Below, piece by piece: positions 25,411 to 34,770 of a stretch of 64,000 bases of DNA. The translations under genes were made by a program, and so were the position numbers. The DNA comes from Massilia antarctica. Its GTDB lineage: Bacteria; Pseudomonadota; Gammaproteobacteria; Burkholderiales; Burkholderiaceae_D. Location: NCBI RefSeq assembly GCF_015689335.1, contig NZ_CP065053.1, forward strand, positions 1,674,001 to 1,738,000, in the 5' to 3' direction. A model generated the notes under the pieces. The model did not search any database and had not been told where the DNA came from. It worked only from the letters and a program-made list of their open reading frames with translations. The first letter of the stretch is position 1, and every line of letters begins with the position of its first letter.

Positions 25411-25432
25411 CGCCGCTCCCGGCTCCCCGCGC

Positions 25433-26473
25433 TCAGGCCAGCAGGCCGTCGCGCTCCAATTGTTCCACATGGTCGCCCAAGGTGCTGGCGATGCTGCGAT
25501 AGCTCAGCCCCAGCCCGCTGCGGCTGCGCGCGGTATTGTACAGCGCCGCAAACCCGACGTTGTCGCGCACATAGTCGCGCCGCATGCCGATGGCCGGTGC
25601 CGCCAGCCAGATCAGCCAGCGCGGCAATTCGCGGCGTGGCATCTTGTTCCGGTAGGCGGGGCAGCAGTCGCTGATGGTGGTGCCGATGCGCAGCAGCGGG
25701 CAGCTTTCGGCAACCAGCAAATAGCGTCCTTGCGCGGCCGGGTCGAGCACGGCCCGCACATGCGCCGCCGCCACGTCGCGCACGTCGACCACACCAAGAT
25801 GCAGGGCCGGCACGCCGGCCGCGAAAGCGCCCTTGAGGAACTGCTGCATCATCTTCACGCTTTCGGCGTCGCTGCGGCGCGACAGCGAGGGGCCGAAGAT
25901 GGCGCCGGGATTAAGCACCACCAGCTGCCATTGCGCCTGCGCGCTGCAAATGTCCCAGGCCGCCCGCTCGGCGCTGGTCTTGGCGTAGCTGTAGGGTTCG
26001 TCGTCGGCGGTGCTGCCGGTATTCCAGTGCGATTCGTCCAGGGTATGGGCGGGATGGGCGTAGGCCTCGCGCAGGCTGCTCATCATGGCGACGATGCTGC
26101 TGGTCAGGGCGACCCGGCGCAAGGTGGGGCAGCGGTTGGCGCTGGCCAGCACGTTGCGGGTGCCGTCCACGGCGGGGCCGAGCATGTCGCGCTGCACGTC
26201 GCGCAAGGCGGCGCGGGTGTAGGGGGAGGCGGTGTGGATCAGGTAGTCGGCCCCGGCCAGGGCGGCGTCGAAGGAGCCGTCGCGCAGCAGGTCGGCCGCG
26301 AACAGATGCAGCTGGCCGGGATGGCGTGCGCCGAGCTGGCGCAAATGCGCGGTCTTGGCCTCGTCGGCAAGGTCGCGCACGGTGGCGTGGACCCGGTGGC
26401 CGAGCGCCAGTGCTTCGGCCACGACCCACGATCCAAGGTAGCCGGCGGCGCCGGTGACGGTGATGGTGGCCAT
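25433..26473 (-). CDS. NAD-dependent epimerase/dehydratase (extended SDR)
   Basis: A 346-residue protein starting MATITVTGAAGYLGSWVVAE, with the Rossmann motif GAAGYLG at residues 8-14. It has an Asp after VHATVRD and the catalytic Ser/Tyr/Lys represented by ALTSSIVAMM and YSYAKTSAE. It resembles dihydroflavonol-4-reductase/cinnamoyl-CoA reductase-like SDRs (VDGTRNVL, VDVRDVAAAHV), but the substrate is unknown. Its start codon overlaps the stop of the upstream membrane-protein gene (TGATG), so the two are coupled; the XRE regulator follows. Confidence 0.92.
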   Translation of the reverse strand: MATITVTGAAGYLGSWVVAEALALGHRVHATVRDLADEAKTAHLRQLGARHPGQLHLFAADLLRDGSFDAALAGADYLIHTASPYTRAALRDVQRDMLGPAVDGTRNVLASANRCPTLRRVALTSSIVAMMSSLREAYAHPAHTLDESHWNTGSTADDEPYSYAKTSAERAAWDICSAQAQWQLVVLNPGAIFGPSLSRRSDAESVKMMQQFLKGAFAAGVPALHLGVVDVRDVAAAHVRAVLDPAAQGRYLLVAESCPLLRIGTTISDCCPAYRNKMPRRELPRWLIWLAAPAIGMRRDYVRDNVGFAALYNTARSRSGLGLSYRSIASTLGDHVEQLERDGLLA

Positions 26474-26865
26474 CAGTGCTGGCTGCGGTCGGCGAGCATC
26501 AGGCCCAGCGACCAGGTGGCGACGACGCTGATGAAACCGAGGAAGGCGTGCAGCGGGCCGATCAGGCCGCAAGCCTGCAGCACGCCGGCCGCCCCGAACA
26601 GGCTGGCACTGGTGCAGACGCTGAACACGCAGGCGCGCAAATGCACCATCTGCAGCATTTCATCGACCCGGCGATGCCAGCGCCACACCAGCGGATAGAT
26701 CAGCGCGAAGGGCAGGATCAGCAGGGCGGCGAGCGCGCTGCGCAGGGGCGCGCCGAGATCGCTGTCGCCACTGACGACGGCGCCGGCCATGAGCGCGGCC
26801 CCCAGGCCGGCAGCGGCCAGGATTCTGGTCAGGTACATCGGGTCACTGAAAGTGCTGGTCTGCAT
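26473..26865 (-). CDS. Four-helix membrane protein of unknown function
   Basis: A 130-residue protein with about four hydrophobic segments (12-32, 42-60, 80-98, 102-122) and a RWHRRVDEMLQ cytoplasmic loop. It is the first gene of the operon with the epimerase and XRE genes, coupled to the first by a TGATG overlap. Small XRE regulators commonly pair with membrane proteins of this size. I do not recognise the family. The operator-like array upstream suggests tight regulation. Confidence 0.75.
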   Translation of the reverse strand: MQTSTFSDPMYLTRILAAAGLGAALMAGAVVSGDSDLGAPLRSALAALLILPFALIYPLVWRWHRRVDEMLQMVHLRACVFSVCTSASLFGAAGVLQACGLIGPLHAFLGFISVVATWSLGLMLADRSQH

Positions 26866-26918
26866 ACGGCTCCTTGCTTGGGTCGGGATATCGGTGTGCC
26901 ACGACGCAGACTGTAGAA

Positions 26919-26950
26919 CTTTACAAGAAAAATGTAAAGAACTCTTTACA
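26919..26950 (-). promoter_or_regulatory. Three-copy alternating 7-mer (CTTTACA/TGTAAAG), probable operator array
   Basis: CTTTACA (26919-26925), TGTAAAG (26933-26939) and CTTTACA (26944-26950) alternate in orientation with 7- and 4-base spacers, giving two overlapping perfect inverted repeats. It lies 54 bases upstream of the membrane-protein gene and within the spacer to the divergent KfrA-like gene. An XRE dimer is the natural candidate binder. Confidence 0.6.
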
Positions 26951-27117
26951 TCATCATTTCAAGCGGGCAGCGCGACATTGTGCGTGATGTTGCATGCCGA
27001 CCACGTCCGGCCAAGCCTTGCGCAGGCGCGAATGGCAATCAGACAGAAGGGCGCGGCGGATTGTCGCCGCGGCGTATGATGTTAGCTATCTACAACGCTA
27101 CCCTTACCGGAGACGCT

Positions 27118-27855
27118 ATGGCACGTCAGGAAGTCACCTACGACGAGGTTGCTGCGGCGGCCATCGGCCTGCAGGACGACGGCACGCGGATCAGCATCGA
27201 CACGGTGCGCGAAGCGCTCGGCGCCGGTTCCCCCAACACCATTCACCAGCATCTGCTTGCCTGGCGCGCCAACGAGGCTGCGCCGCCGGAGTTGCCCAGT
27301 GCGGATATTCCGGAGTCGGTCGCCACTGTCCTGAGCAACTGGGCGCAGCAGTTCGCGGACGAGGCCGGGGCCGGCGTGCGCGACGCGCTGGCGCAGTCCG
27401 GCAGCGACATGGCGGACCTGCTCGCCGCGAGCCAGCAGCTCGAAGCCGAGCGCAACGACTTGCGCGCGCAGTTGAGCAGCATGACGATCGCGCGCGACCA
27501 GGCTCTGGCGACGGTGAGCGAGCGCGACGACGACATCCAGCGCCTGACGGTGGAGCTGCGCAACGCCCGCCTGGTGGCCACCGAGGCGCTGGTGGGCAAG
27601 GCAAAAGACCAGCTGGCCATCGAAGGCAAGAATGAGCAGCTGGTGGACTTGCGCTTGCAGATCGAGCGCAACGTGGCGTCGCAGGCGGCGGTATCGGATG
27701 CACGCCTGACCGCCGAGATGGAGCTGATCGGGGCCGTGACCGCGCGCGATAATTTCGAGGCGGAGATCAAGGATCTGCGCGCGCGGCTCGATGCGTCGAA
27801 TGCCGAACGCAGCGCCTTGCGGGCCGAGGCGGAAGCATTGCGCGCGCGGGAGTAG
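27118..27855 (+). CDS. KfrA-like DNA-binding coiled-coil protein
   Basis: A 245-residue protein. Residues 1-55 are the KfrA N-terminal DNA-binding domain (MARQEVTYDEVAAAAIGLQD, then SIDTVREALGAGSPNTIHQH with an HTH). The rest, from about 95 to the end, is one continuous alanine-rich, highly charged coiled coil (QQLEAERNDLRAQLSSM and so on). KfrA proteins bind their own promoter and help plasmid partition; chromosomal copies are known in betaproteobacteria with unclear roles. The start has GGAGA upstream. No partition genes or replication origin are near, so plasmid origin is not implied. Confidence 0.85.
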   Translation: MARQEVTYDEVAAAAIGLQDDGTRISIDTVREALGAGSPNTIHQHLLAWRANEAAPPELPSADIPESVATVLSNWAQQFADEAGAGVRDALAQSGSDMADLLAASQQLEAERNDLRAQLSSMTIARDQALATVSERDDDIQRLTVELRNARLVATEALVGKAKDQLAIEGKNEQLVDLRLQIERNVASQAAVSDARLTAEMELIGAVTARDNFEAEIKDLRARLDASNAERSALRAEAEALRARE

Positions 27856-27938
27856 CCGGGCCTCGCGCGCAGCCGCGTTTACCCGGCATTGCTTTCATGG
27901 CAGCGGTGACGAGACCGCTCGTTTCCGGCCGCTCTCGC

Positions 27939-28439
27939 TCATTGGCCATGCATCATGAAGGTATAGATTTGCGCGAGCCGCTCCCGTGTGATGCCCTCTC
28001 GCTGCTCAACGGCGAGCGGGTGGTCTGTCTGTTCCAGTTCGATGTAAGGGCGCAGGTTTCCATCCCGAATGTGCACCATCGTTTTAAGACTGGGCGTAGC
28101 CGGGTAAGGCGATAACGACGTATTGAGCCAACCGAAAAACGGGCCGATATGGGAGCGCTGGTCCAGGTCAAAGCAGTTCACCCATTCCCGGTAACTGGCC
28201 TCGCTCAGCGAAACCCACACTCCCCACACAAACGGCTCGGCTTCTCCAACTACCGGGATCTCAATGCAACCCCGAACCAAAAACATCGACGCGTCGATCA
28301 CGCAATCGTCGCTGCCCAGTTCACATCGGGCATCCCGTTCAGCTTCCGGGATGCGGTCATAACTGAGCGGAGCATTGGCGGCATAACTCGGCATGCCTTC
28401 GTGAATCTCGTTACAGGAACTGCATGTAAAGGAAAACAT
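27939..28439 (-). CDS. DUF2199 domain-containing protein
   Basis: A 166-residue protein beginning MFSFTCSSCNEIHEGMPSYA with a CxxC pair, followed by ALSYDRIPEAERDARCELG-type elements and VWGVWVSLSEASYREW, the marks of DUF2199. The CxxC pair may hold zinc. The role is unknown; members are scattered in proteobacteria and firmicutes. It is not in an operon. Its end is convergent with the KfrA-like gene. Confidence 0.9.
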   Translation of the reverse strand: MFSFTCSSCNEIHEGMPSYAANAPLSYDRIPEAERDARCELGSDDCVIDASMFLVRGCIEIPVVGEAEPFVWGVWVSLSEASYREWVNCFDLDQRSHIGPFFGWLNTSLSPYPATPSLKTMVHIRDGNLRPYIELEQTDHPLAVEQREGITRERLAQIYTFMMHGQ

Positions 28440-28516
28440 ACCGGCACGAGCCTTTCGATGTAGTGAATCAAAAGTTCATCTTGTCATGGCGGCACTGGCC
28501 TGGCAACACCACGCCG

Positions 28517-28663
28517 CATATCGGGCAGGGGCGCCTGGTACGCGTGCTGGAAGACTGGTGCCCGCCGTTCGCCGGCTATTACCTGTACTACCCCAGCCGC
28601 CGGCAATCCTCGCCGGTGTTTTCGCAGGTGCTCGATGCATTGCGGGTGACTCCGGCGGCGTAA
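28517..28663 (+). pseudogene. C-terminal remnant of a LysR-family regulator
   Basis: The frame encodes HIGQGRLVRVLEDWCPPFAG followed by YYLYYPSRRQSSPVF and ALRVTPAA, the standard C-terminal end of a LysR substrate-binding domain. Nothing upstream encodes the rest: the sequence before residue H is a different reading and the adjacent gene is DUF2199 on the other strand. It is a leftover from deletion or rearrangement. Confidence 0.75.
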
Positions 28664-29084
28664 GGCTCAATGGCGCGATGACGGTGTCTGCTCTGTGAGG
28701 CGTTCGACGATTTGATTTGCGTTAATGCGGCCCTTCGGACAAGATGAACGCCCTTGCGCCAAAACGGCCTGTCGAGGTGGCGTTCGCAAGCGCTGCACGA
28801 CACTATTCCGAGGCCAGGTTCGCCCGCGACGACGCCTGCGGTGGGTGGTGCATCCGAACACCTGTGGCTGATGATGCGCGGAAGAACGGCGCCGCGATCA
28901 GTGCCATGTGGATTAAGCGTATTTTTAATACTGCTCGTCACAAATGGGTCGGATTACCGACGCTGACTCGCCGGCCGGGATGCGATCCCAGGGCATGCAA
29001 AGTTCCCTCCTTCATGAAGCGTAAACGTGAACACCAGCGCTCTATTTCTTATTCGAATATTAACTTTTAAACATCAGACTGTAT
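28664..29084. other. Intergenic spacer upstream of the DUF4034 gene
   Basis: About 420 bases with no gene I can support. The composition falls from GC-rich next to the LysR remnant to AT-rich near the DUF4034 start, so the promoter probably lies in the last 100 bases. Short open frames on both strands look random. Confidence 0.4.
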
Positions 29085-30167
29085 ATGAAACGAAACTGGC
29101 AGCAAATAACGATCATTTCGGCGTTTTCCCTCGCAATGCTGTCCACTGCTCAGTCGGTGCACGCTTGTACGCAAAATAATCACATCCGACCGGCGGACGT
29201 TGCATCCGATGCCGTTCATACCCTCCTGGAAGAAAAGAACTACAAAAAACTCGACGAGTTGTACAAGGAATATTCAAAGGAAAGGGCTGCGACGCCGGAT
29301 GGCATCGCCGCACTATCCGTCTTTTTCAAAGGCATCGCGCAGTCGGTGAATATTTGTGCCAAGCTAAAACCCACGGAAGAAGATTGGCTGGCCCATCAAG
29401 CTACCTTGGCAGCCTGGATTAAATCGTCGCCAAAGTCGACCGGCGCCAAACTCGCTCTCGCTCTGTCTTCCGTTGATTACGCTTGGTTTGCGCGCGGCAA
29501 CGGCGTTTCCTCGACCGTCAGCCCGGCATCGCGACAACTGTTCGTGCAACGCATGGATGGTGCGAAACGCCAGTTCGACAAGCTCGCTGCCGTCGGTAAA
29601 AACAATCCGGCCTGGTATGCGGGGATGCTGACCATCGGTCTGGCCCAGGGATGGGAAGCTGCGAAATTTGACGCCTTGTACGAAAAAGCGGTCAAGCTCG
29701 ATCCCTATTACATCGACGTTCATTACACCAACATCGAATACCATGCCGAGAAATGGTACGGTTCCGACGAAGAACGGGACAGCGCCATCAGCAGGACTGC
29801 GGACCTGACCAAGGAACGGCTCGGGCAGACAATGTACGCGCGTCTTAACTGGACGGTATCGGAATCGTGGTCCATCTTCAAGAATGGCAACGTGAGCTGG
29901 GAAAGAATGAAGACCGGTTTCGAGGATTATCTCAACCTTTTTTCGGACCCGAGAACGCGCAACGGTTACGCGATGTACGCATGCCTGGCGAACGACAGGA
30001 CAACCCTCAAGCAGCAGCTGGACCTGTTGGGAGAGCAGGCCAATCAAAAGGCATGGGGCAACAACTACAAATATGCCTATTGCACCGCGCTGGCCAAGAT
30101 GGTCGGCATCGAGAAGGTACCGAAATGCTTCAAGTTTGACAACATGGACGAATACGACTGCGACTGA
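29085..30167 (+). CDS. DUF4034 family secreted protein
   Basis: A 360-residue protein with a signal peptide (residues 1-27, cleaved near VHA-CTQ; the Cys after it could also fit a lipoprotein). The mature part is all-helical and TPR-like, with the DUF4034 features SVDYAWFARGNGVSS, NNPAWYAGMLTIGLAQGW, and DPYYIDVHYTNIEYHAEKWYG. Such proteins often occur as lone secreted genes of unknown role. Codon use is less GC-biased than its neighbours, and it is followed by a strong hairpin. It is preceded by an AT-rich spacer. Confidence 0.87.
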   Translation: MKRNWQQITIISAFSLAMLSTAQSVHACTQNNHIRPADVASDAVHTLLEEKNYKKLDELYKEYSKERAATPDGIAALSVFFKGIAQSVNICAKLKPTEEDWLAHQATLAAWIKSSPKSTGAKLALALSSVDYAWFARGNGVSSTVSPASRQLFVQRMDGAKRQFDKLAAVGKNNPAWYAGMLTIGLAQGWEAAKFDALYEKAVKLDPYYIDVHYTNIEYHAEKWYGSDEERDSAISRTADLTKERLGQTMYARLNWTVSESWSIFKNGNVSWERMKTGFEDYLNLFSDPRTRNGYAMYACLANDRTTLKQQLDLLGEQANQKAWGNNYKYAYCTALAKMVGIEKVPKCFKFDNMDEYDCD

Positions 30168-30187
30168 GTCAGCCCTCCTCGATACCA

Positions 30188-30208
30188 GCCGGGCGTGATC
30201 CGCCCGGC
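30188..30208 (+). terminator. Hairpin after the DUF4034 gene
   Basis: GCCGGGCG - TGATC - CGCCCGGC is a perfect 8-pair GC stem with a 5-base loop. No T-run follows, but the position 21 bases past the stop and between convergent genes supports termination. Confidence 0.55.
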
Positions 30209-30271
30209 ACCGGTCGCTGCCGCAACAGGGCGCCAGCACATGGCGCCATCAGCATGCATCCCTGCGACCGT

Positions 30272-30739
30272 TCAGGTTCCCGCATCAGGAACAAACTCGA
30301 CAAAGCAATGATCCTCGCCATCGAGTTCTTCTTCAATGATCGGAACAATGCGGGCCCAATCCCCTCCGGCCAGACCGGCCCCGATTTTGGGATAGCCGAT
30401 GCGTTTGCCCGGGAACCTGGATTTGACCGCTTTCATCACGAGCCGGATCGCCGCGTAGTCGGCTTTGTTGCCAACGCCGCGCCAGTGATCCTGCGTGTAA
30501 CCGTTGACAATGAAGAAGTTTCGTCCGTGTCGATTGACCTCCGCGACAGAGATCGTTCCGAGCTTCGACACATCTCCTTTTGGCGTGGATTGATCTGCTG
30601 CGAAGGCTTCGGGAAACATGCGCTTGATCGAGAGGGCAATCCCCTTGCCCATCTGGCACTGGCAATTGCAGCCATGTACGATGACATCGAAGGTGCCATC
30701 GAGTGCCAGCTGGAGGAGGTCGCCGCTGAGTGTTTTCAT
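30272..30739 (-). CDS. Macro-domain (ADP-ribose-binding) protein
   Basis: A 155-residue single macro domain. The start is at MKTLSGDLLQLALDGTFDVI. The ligand loops are visible: VIVHGCNCQCQMGKGIALSI (with the ADP-ribose contact Asn and the GKGIA turn) and IGYPKIGAGLAGGDW (glycine-rich phosphate loop). It belongs to the ALC1-like/Poa1p type, which removes ADP-ribose from substrates or hydrolyses ADP-ribose 1''-phosphate. It is not paired with a DarT-like toxin here. The nearest genes are an ABC transporter pair on the same strand, which is not evidence of joint function. Confidence 0.9.
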   Translation of the reverse strand: MKTLSGDLLQLALDGTFDVIVHGCNCQCQMGKGIALSIKRMFPEAFAADQSTPKGDVSKLGTISVAEVNRHGRNFFIVNGYTQDHWRGVGNKADYAAIRLVMKAVKSRFPGKRIGYPKIGAGLAGGDWARIVPIIEEELDGEDHCFVEFVPDAGT

Positions 30740-30838
30740 GGTTTTTTCAAGTGGGTCCGGCTTTATCAGGATAGCTGGCGTGTACAGTTTAACCAAGTGC
30801 GATAGCCAGGACGACAATCGCCGCCGCAGTCAGGCCGA

Positions 30839-31456
30839 TCAAGCATGCAAAGTCTCGAACTCGATGACAGTGGCGCCGATCGCGTGCGCGAATTCATGGT
30901 CGTGGGTGGAAACGAGAATGACGTTGGCGCCGCTGCGCGAGCGCAGCAGCTCGATCAGCACCAGGCGCGCGGCGGCATCGAGCCCGTTCGACGGTTCATC
31001 GAACAGCATCACGCACGGCTCGCCGATCCACGCCGCCGCCAGCATCAACTTCTTCTGCGTGCCAAGCGACATGTCGCCGCAGCGCGTGTCAAGATGGCTC
31101 CCCAGGCCGAAACGCGCGACGATGTCCATCACCTCCGCGCTGAGCGCACAGCGTTTGGCGAACGCCACGAAGGCGAGCAGTTCGCGCCCGGTCATGAAGG
31201 GATAGACCGGACACTCATCGGGCGCGTAGGCCAGGCGCGACCTGGCGGCGATGGCCGCGTCGCGCAAGGACAGCTGGTCTATCCAGACCGTGCCGCTGTC
31301 GGCCTCCACCGCGCCTGCCAGCACGCCCAGCAGGGTCGACTTGCCGATTCCATTCGGGCCGCGCAACGCAAACGCGCCAGCGGCGAAATGGTGACTGACA
31401 TTGCGCAGCACGCTCTTGGCGCCATACGACTTACAAACCTGTTCAAAGCGCAGCAA
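30839..31456 (-). CDS. ABC transporter ATP-binding protein
   Basis: A 205-residue ATPase. Walker A GPNGIGKST is at residues 33-41, signature MSLGTQKK at 129-136 (a variation on LSGGQ), Walker B VMLFDEP at 149-155 and the H-loop in VSTHDHEF. It is short, with only the core ATPase domain, as in CcmA/YadG-type ABC-2 exporters. It overlaps the end of the upstream membrane protein gene by 14 bases, so the two make one transporter. The substrate is unknown. Confidence 0.92.
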   Translation of the reverse strand: MLRFEQVCKSYGAKSVLRNVSHHFAAGAFALRGPNGIGKSTLLGVLAGAVEADSGTVWIDQLSLRDAAIAARSRLAYAPDECPVYPFMTGRELLAFVAFAKRCALSAEVMDIVARFGLGSHLDTRCGDMSLGTQKKLMLAAAWIGEPCVMLFDEPSNGLDAAARLVLIELLRSRSGANVILVSTHDHEFAHAIGATVIEFETLHA

Positions 31457-32663
31457 GGTAATTCTCCTGATAGATCAAGGCCATCGTCAAGGCGCCCCAC
31501 GTGCCCGCCACGATCGAACTGAGCACCACCGAATGCCGCTCATTGAACAGCTGCGGCAGGCGCAGCACGCACAGCAGCGCGAGGCCCGACGCGGCGCCGG
31601 CGACGATCCTCAGCGGCGAGGCCGCGTGATGGACCAGCAGGGCGACGCCGGGAATCGCCAGAAACGGCAGCGCCAAGGTCACCACCACCGCGATGTCGGA
31701 CATGCGCCACCACGCTCGCCGCAGGGGAAGCGCCGCGAAGTAGCGGGCAGCGTCGACATGCGCCATCTGCAAGCCGCGATACAGGCCGCTGATCGACAGC
31801 GCCATGATCGTCTGCGCGATCACCGCCACCCCCAGCGCGCGTCCGTCATGGCCGAACACGGTCATCAAGGCGAGTGCGGCCGCCGCGACGCAGCCGGCAC
31901 CGATGGCCTTGCCGGCCACCTCGGAACGGCGCTGACGGAACAGGACACCGGCCGACACCAGGATGGCGGGATGAAGACCTTGGCTCATCGCCAGCAGCAG
32001 CGCGGCGAACGGCGCGCCGGCACGCCCGGCGGCGTCTATCCAGCGCCTGCCCGCGCGCGGAAACCGCACTGCCAGCAGCGCGCAGGCACCCAAGCCCACC
32101 AGCAGGCATCCTCCGGCCTGCAATCCGGTGTTGACGACGCCCGCCAGCAGCAGGTCGCCCGCCGCGACCGCGATCCAGGCCAGCCGGCGCCGGTCCAGCG
32201 CTCCCAGTTGGGCTGCCAGCGCCAGCAGGCCGACCACGAGCATCAGCAGAAAGTTCGCTCCTTGCCCGCGGCCCGGGCCAACGACGAGCAGCGCGCACAC
32301 CAGCGGCACCAGCAGCGGACTGTCGGCCAGCACCAGCACGATGGTGTCGACCCGGCGCCGGTAGCGCCCGGTGAACGGCAGCGAGCCTGCATAGGCCATG
32401 AAGGCCCCGCCGGCGATCTGCTCGCGCTGCATCAGCGCCCACATGACCGCGATGGCATGCAAGCCGATGAGATCAGCGAAGCGCCAGGCGGCGCCATGCG
32501 CGGGCGAGAGCAGCGCCAGCAGCGGCGTGGCGAGCGAATCGATATTCGAGAACAGCGACATGTTCGCCGACCCCAGGATGCCGCACAACAGCACCAGCGC
32601 CTGCCAGCGCCGCAGCAGGACGCGCGCCGTGCTGACGGCATACCAGCGCAGGCGAAAGCGCAA
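31443..32663 (-). CDS. Putative ABC-2-type membrane subunit
   Basis: A 406-residue protein with about 10-12 hydrophobic segments and a basic N-terminus (MRFRLRWYAVSTARVLLRRW). It has no signal peptide or recognisable enzyme motif. Its stop overlaps the start of the ABC ATPase gene, which strongly suggests that it is the membrane half of that transporter. The sequence is not a standard ABC-2 permease that I can name. The substrate cannot be inferred. Confidence 0.8.
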   Translation of the reverse strand: MRFRLRWYAVSTARVLLRRWQALVLLCGILGSANMSLFSNIDSLATPLLALLSPAHGAAWRFADLIGLHAIAVMWALMQREQIAGGAFMAYAGSLPFTGRYRRRVDTIVLVLADSPLLVPLVCALLVVGPGRGQGANFLLMLVVGLLALAAQLGALDRRRLAWIAVAAGDLLLAGVVNTGLQAGGCLLVGLGACALLAVRFPRAGRRWIDAAGRAGAPFAALLLAMSQGLHPAILVSAGVLFRQRRSEVAGKAIGAGCVAAAALALMTVFGHDGRALGVAVIAQTIMALSISGLYRGLQMAHVDAARYFAALPLRRAWWRMSDIAVVVTLALPFLAIPGVALLVHHAASPLRIVAGAASGLALLCVLRLPQLFNERHSVVLSSIVAGTWGALTMALIYQENYLAAL

Positions 32664-32799
32664 CAGGGTGGCGGGAAGGATACGGTTCTCCGGATGGGAT
32701 TGACTGGCGCCAAGTGTAGGGAAGGATAATTAGCGAATGCTTAACAAGCGCACATCCTCGGCGCCTTTCATGCCGGCCCATGCGCCGGCAAGCGCAGGC

Positions 32800-34770
32800 T
32801 CAAGGCCAGGTGAGCGAAAACAAGCCTTCCCTGGCCGAGCCGATCAGCACTTCGCGCGAGCCGGGCAAGTAGAGCAGCCGCCGGCTCGATGGCGCAATGC
32901 CGGCGCGCTCATCGAGCGTCGCCACATGGCGCCGCTGCGCATCGAGCAGCACCAGTTGTCCTGCCGAGAACAGAATCCACCAGCGGCCCGCATCGTCGAT
33001 GACCAGATCGACCGGATGCCCCAGCGGGCGCGACGGTGCGGGCTCGACCGCGAACAGCACGGGCAGCATGCGCGCGCCATCCCAGTACTGCACGCTGGCG
33101 CCCACCGCACCGACTATATCGCGTGACGCATTGCGGTACAACACGTCAACCCGGTCCGCCGAGATGCGTCGCATGGCGCCCGTGGCATCGGCTTCGATGA
33201 TGCCACGGCGCGTGCCGGCCCACACCCGGCCGTCAGGCCAGGCCAACAGCCGGCCGCTCGGCTGCGCCTGGCGGTCGGGCAAGGGCACGAAGCGGGCGCT
33301 GCCATCGTTGGCCAGGAAGTGCAGGCCGGCGCCAGCGCCGCCGAAAGGCGGGGCGCCGGCCGCCATCCACATGCCACCTGGTGTGACCGCCACATCCAGC
33401 GGCATCGTGCCTTGCTCCAGCGCCACCGCTTGGGTTCCTCCCGGCCGCAGACGCAGCAAGCCCTGCGACAGCTGCACGGCGATGATCTGGTCCGGCTCCG
33501 CGTACGCGGCCGCGCCGTATACGCCGGCCGGCAGGTCGATCCCGGCCCGCCACTGGCGCGCCAGCCGCCAGCCGTCCGCGCTGCGTGCCAGTTCCAGAAT
33601 GCCGGCGCCCGGCGAACCGAGAAGCGCCAGCGCACCCTTGGCCTGGTATTCCATCGGCAGGGCATCGATGGGAAGCGCGCGCCCGGGCACCGGTGTCAGG
33701 GCCAGCGGCGTGCCGTCTTTCCCGAGCTGCCAGACGGCGGCATCGGTGGCCACCAGCAGGCCGAGGCGGGCATCGTGGAGCAAGGCGGTGGCGTTGCTCA
33801 CGCGCGGATCGGCCGACAGCGGTTTGAGCGGCCCGCAGCCCAGTACATGCACGCCGGCACCGGCGCGCGCGACGATCAGGTCCGGGCCCGATTGCACGAG
33901 ACCGGTCACCGGCTCGGTGAAGCTGGCATGCGAGCAGTGGGGGCTGAGCCGGCCATCCTTGTCGAGGCTCATCACGACATGGCGGCGCGAAGCGGGATTG
34001 GCCGCCGGCTGGGTCACCATCACCAGGATGGTGGAGCGGCCATCCGGCGCCCTGGCGATGGCGGCAATGCCGACCGTGCCGGCGGGCGCGCCGGCGGCCA
34101 GGCGCCAGCTACGCAGTTCGCCACCGCACTGGCGCGCGTACCAGGGCCGCTGCCCCGCGCCCTCGACCTGCATGCCGGCCAGGTGAAAACAGCCATCGTT
34201 GCGCTCGACCAGGCCGGCCGTGGCCACGAGCGCGCCGCCCAGCCCCGCATCCCAGGCTTGCACGCGCGTGCCGTCCCACTGCCACAGCGATGCCCCGGTC
34301 CGGCCCTCGTCGCCATCGGGGTCGCGCTGCGCGAGCTGGAAGATCAGCGAATTGCCCCGCGTGGCCGCCAGCACCAGGTCGGCGGCCATGCTGTCGCGGC
34401 CCATGCCGGCCGGCGCGATCGCCGTGCTGCTGCCGTCGCGCGGGTCGACCAGCACCAGCCCGCCCTGGGTGCCCACGGCGAGGCGGCCATCGGGCAAGGC
34501 GGCCAGTTCCTGCGCGACGGCCGAGGGCAAGCCCCGGCCGAGATCGAAGCGCATGCCGGGCGCGCCGCGTTCGAACCCGATCAGGCCGCCGCCGCGGCTG
34601 GCCACCCACAAGCGGCCGTCGACCACGGCCATGGCGGCGCCCGCCAGGGGCGGCTCCAGCACCCGGCGCGCCACCGGCAAGCCGGCGGCCAGCGCGTGCC
34701 CGAACGCCGCGGCGGCCGCCAGGACGGCGATCAGGCGCCCGGCGCGCCGGCTCTCAGGTGGGATGCGCAT
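32800..34770 (-). CDS. Secreted beta-propeller-like protein coupled to an M36-like protease gene
   Basis: A 656-residue exported protein. Residues 1-28 are a signal peptide (MRIPPESRRAGRLIAVLAAA, cleaved after HALAAG). The mature part is a string of beta-repeats with W-DG-RVW-AGT or LPDGRLAVGTQGGLVLVD type blades, like the two-component-regulator propeller domain that senses ligands in hybrid kinases. No kinase or transmembrane domain follows. Its start codon is in the stop of the protease gene (TGATG), so the two are coupled. It may act as an extracellular partner or inhibitor of the protease, which is inference. Confidence 0.8.
   Translation of the reverse strand: MRIPPESRRAGRLIAVLAAAAAFGHALAAGLPVARRVLEPPLAGAAMAVVDGRLWVASRGGGLIGFERGAPGMRFDLGRGLPSAVAQELAALPDGRLAVGTQGGLVLVDPRDGSSTAIAPAGMGRDSMAADLVLAATRGNSLIFQLAQRDPDGDEGRTGASLWQWDGTRVQAWDAGLGGALVATAGLVERNDGCFHLAGMQVEGAGQRPWYARQCGGELRSWRLAAGAPAGTVGIAAIARAPDGRSTILVMVTQPAANPASRRHVVMSLDKDGRLSPHCSHASFTEPVTGLVQSGPDLIVARAGAGVHVLGCGPLKPLSADPRVSNATALLHDARLGLLVATDAAVWQLGKDGTPLALTPVPGRALPIDALPMEYQAKGALALLGSPGAGILELARSADGWRLARQWRAGIDLPAGVYGAAAYAEPDQIIAVQLSQGLLRLRPGGTQAVALEQGTMPLDVAVTPGGMWMAAGAPPFGGAGAGLHFLANDGSARFVPLPDRQAQPSGRLLAWPDGRVWAGTRRGIIEADATGAMRRISADRVDVLYRNASRDIVGAVGASVQYWDGARMLPVLFAVEPAPSRPLGHPVDLVIDDAGRWWILFSAGQLVLLDAQRRHVATLDERAGIAPSSRRLLYLPGSREVLIGSAREGLFSLTWP

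Noticed and set aside
28517..28663. LysR C-terminal remnant as the missing half of the truncated LysR at 58.5 kb
   Set aside because: The two lie 30 kb apart and I found nothing that ties them to the same LysR gene; no overlap region is shared to test it.
28744..29070. 108-codon frame upstream of the DUF4034 gene
   Set aside because: No ribosome site, no recognisable segment, and the region becomes AT-rich promoter-like DNA at its end.
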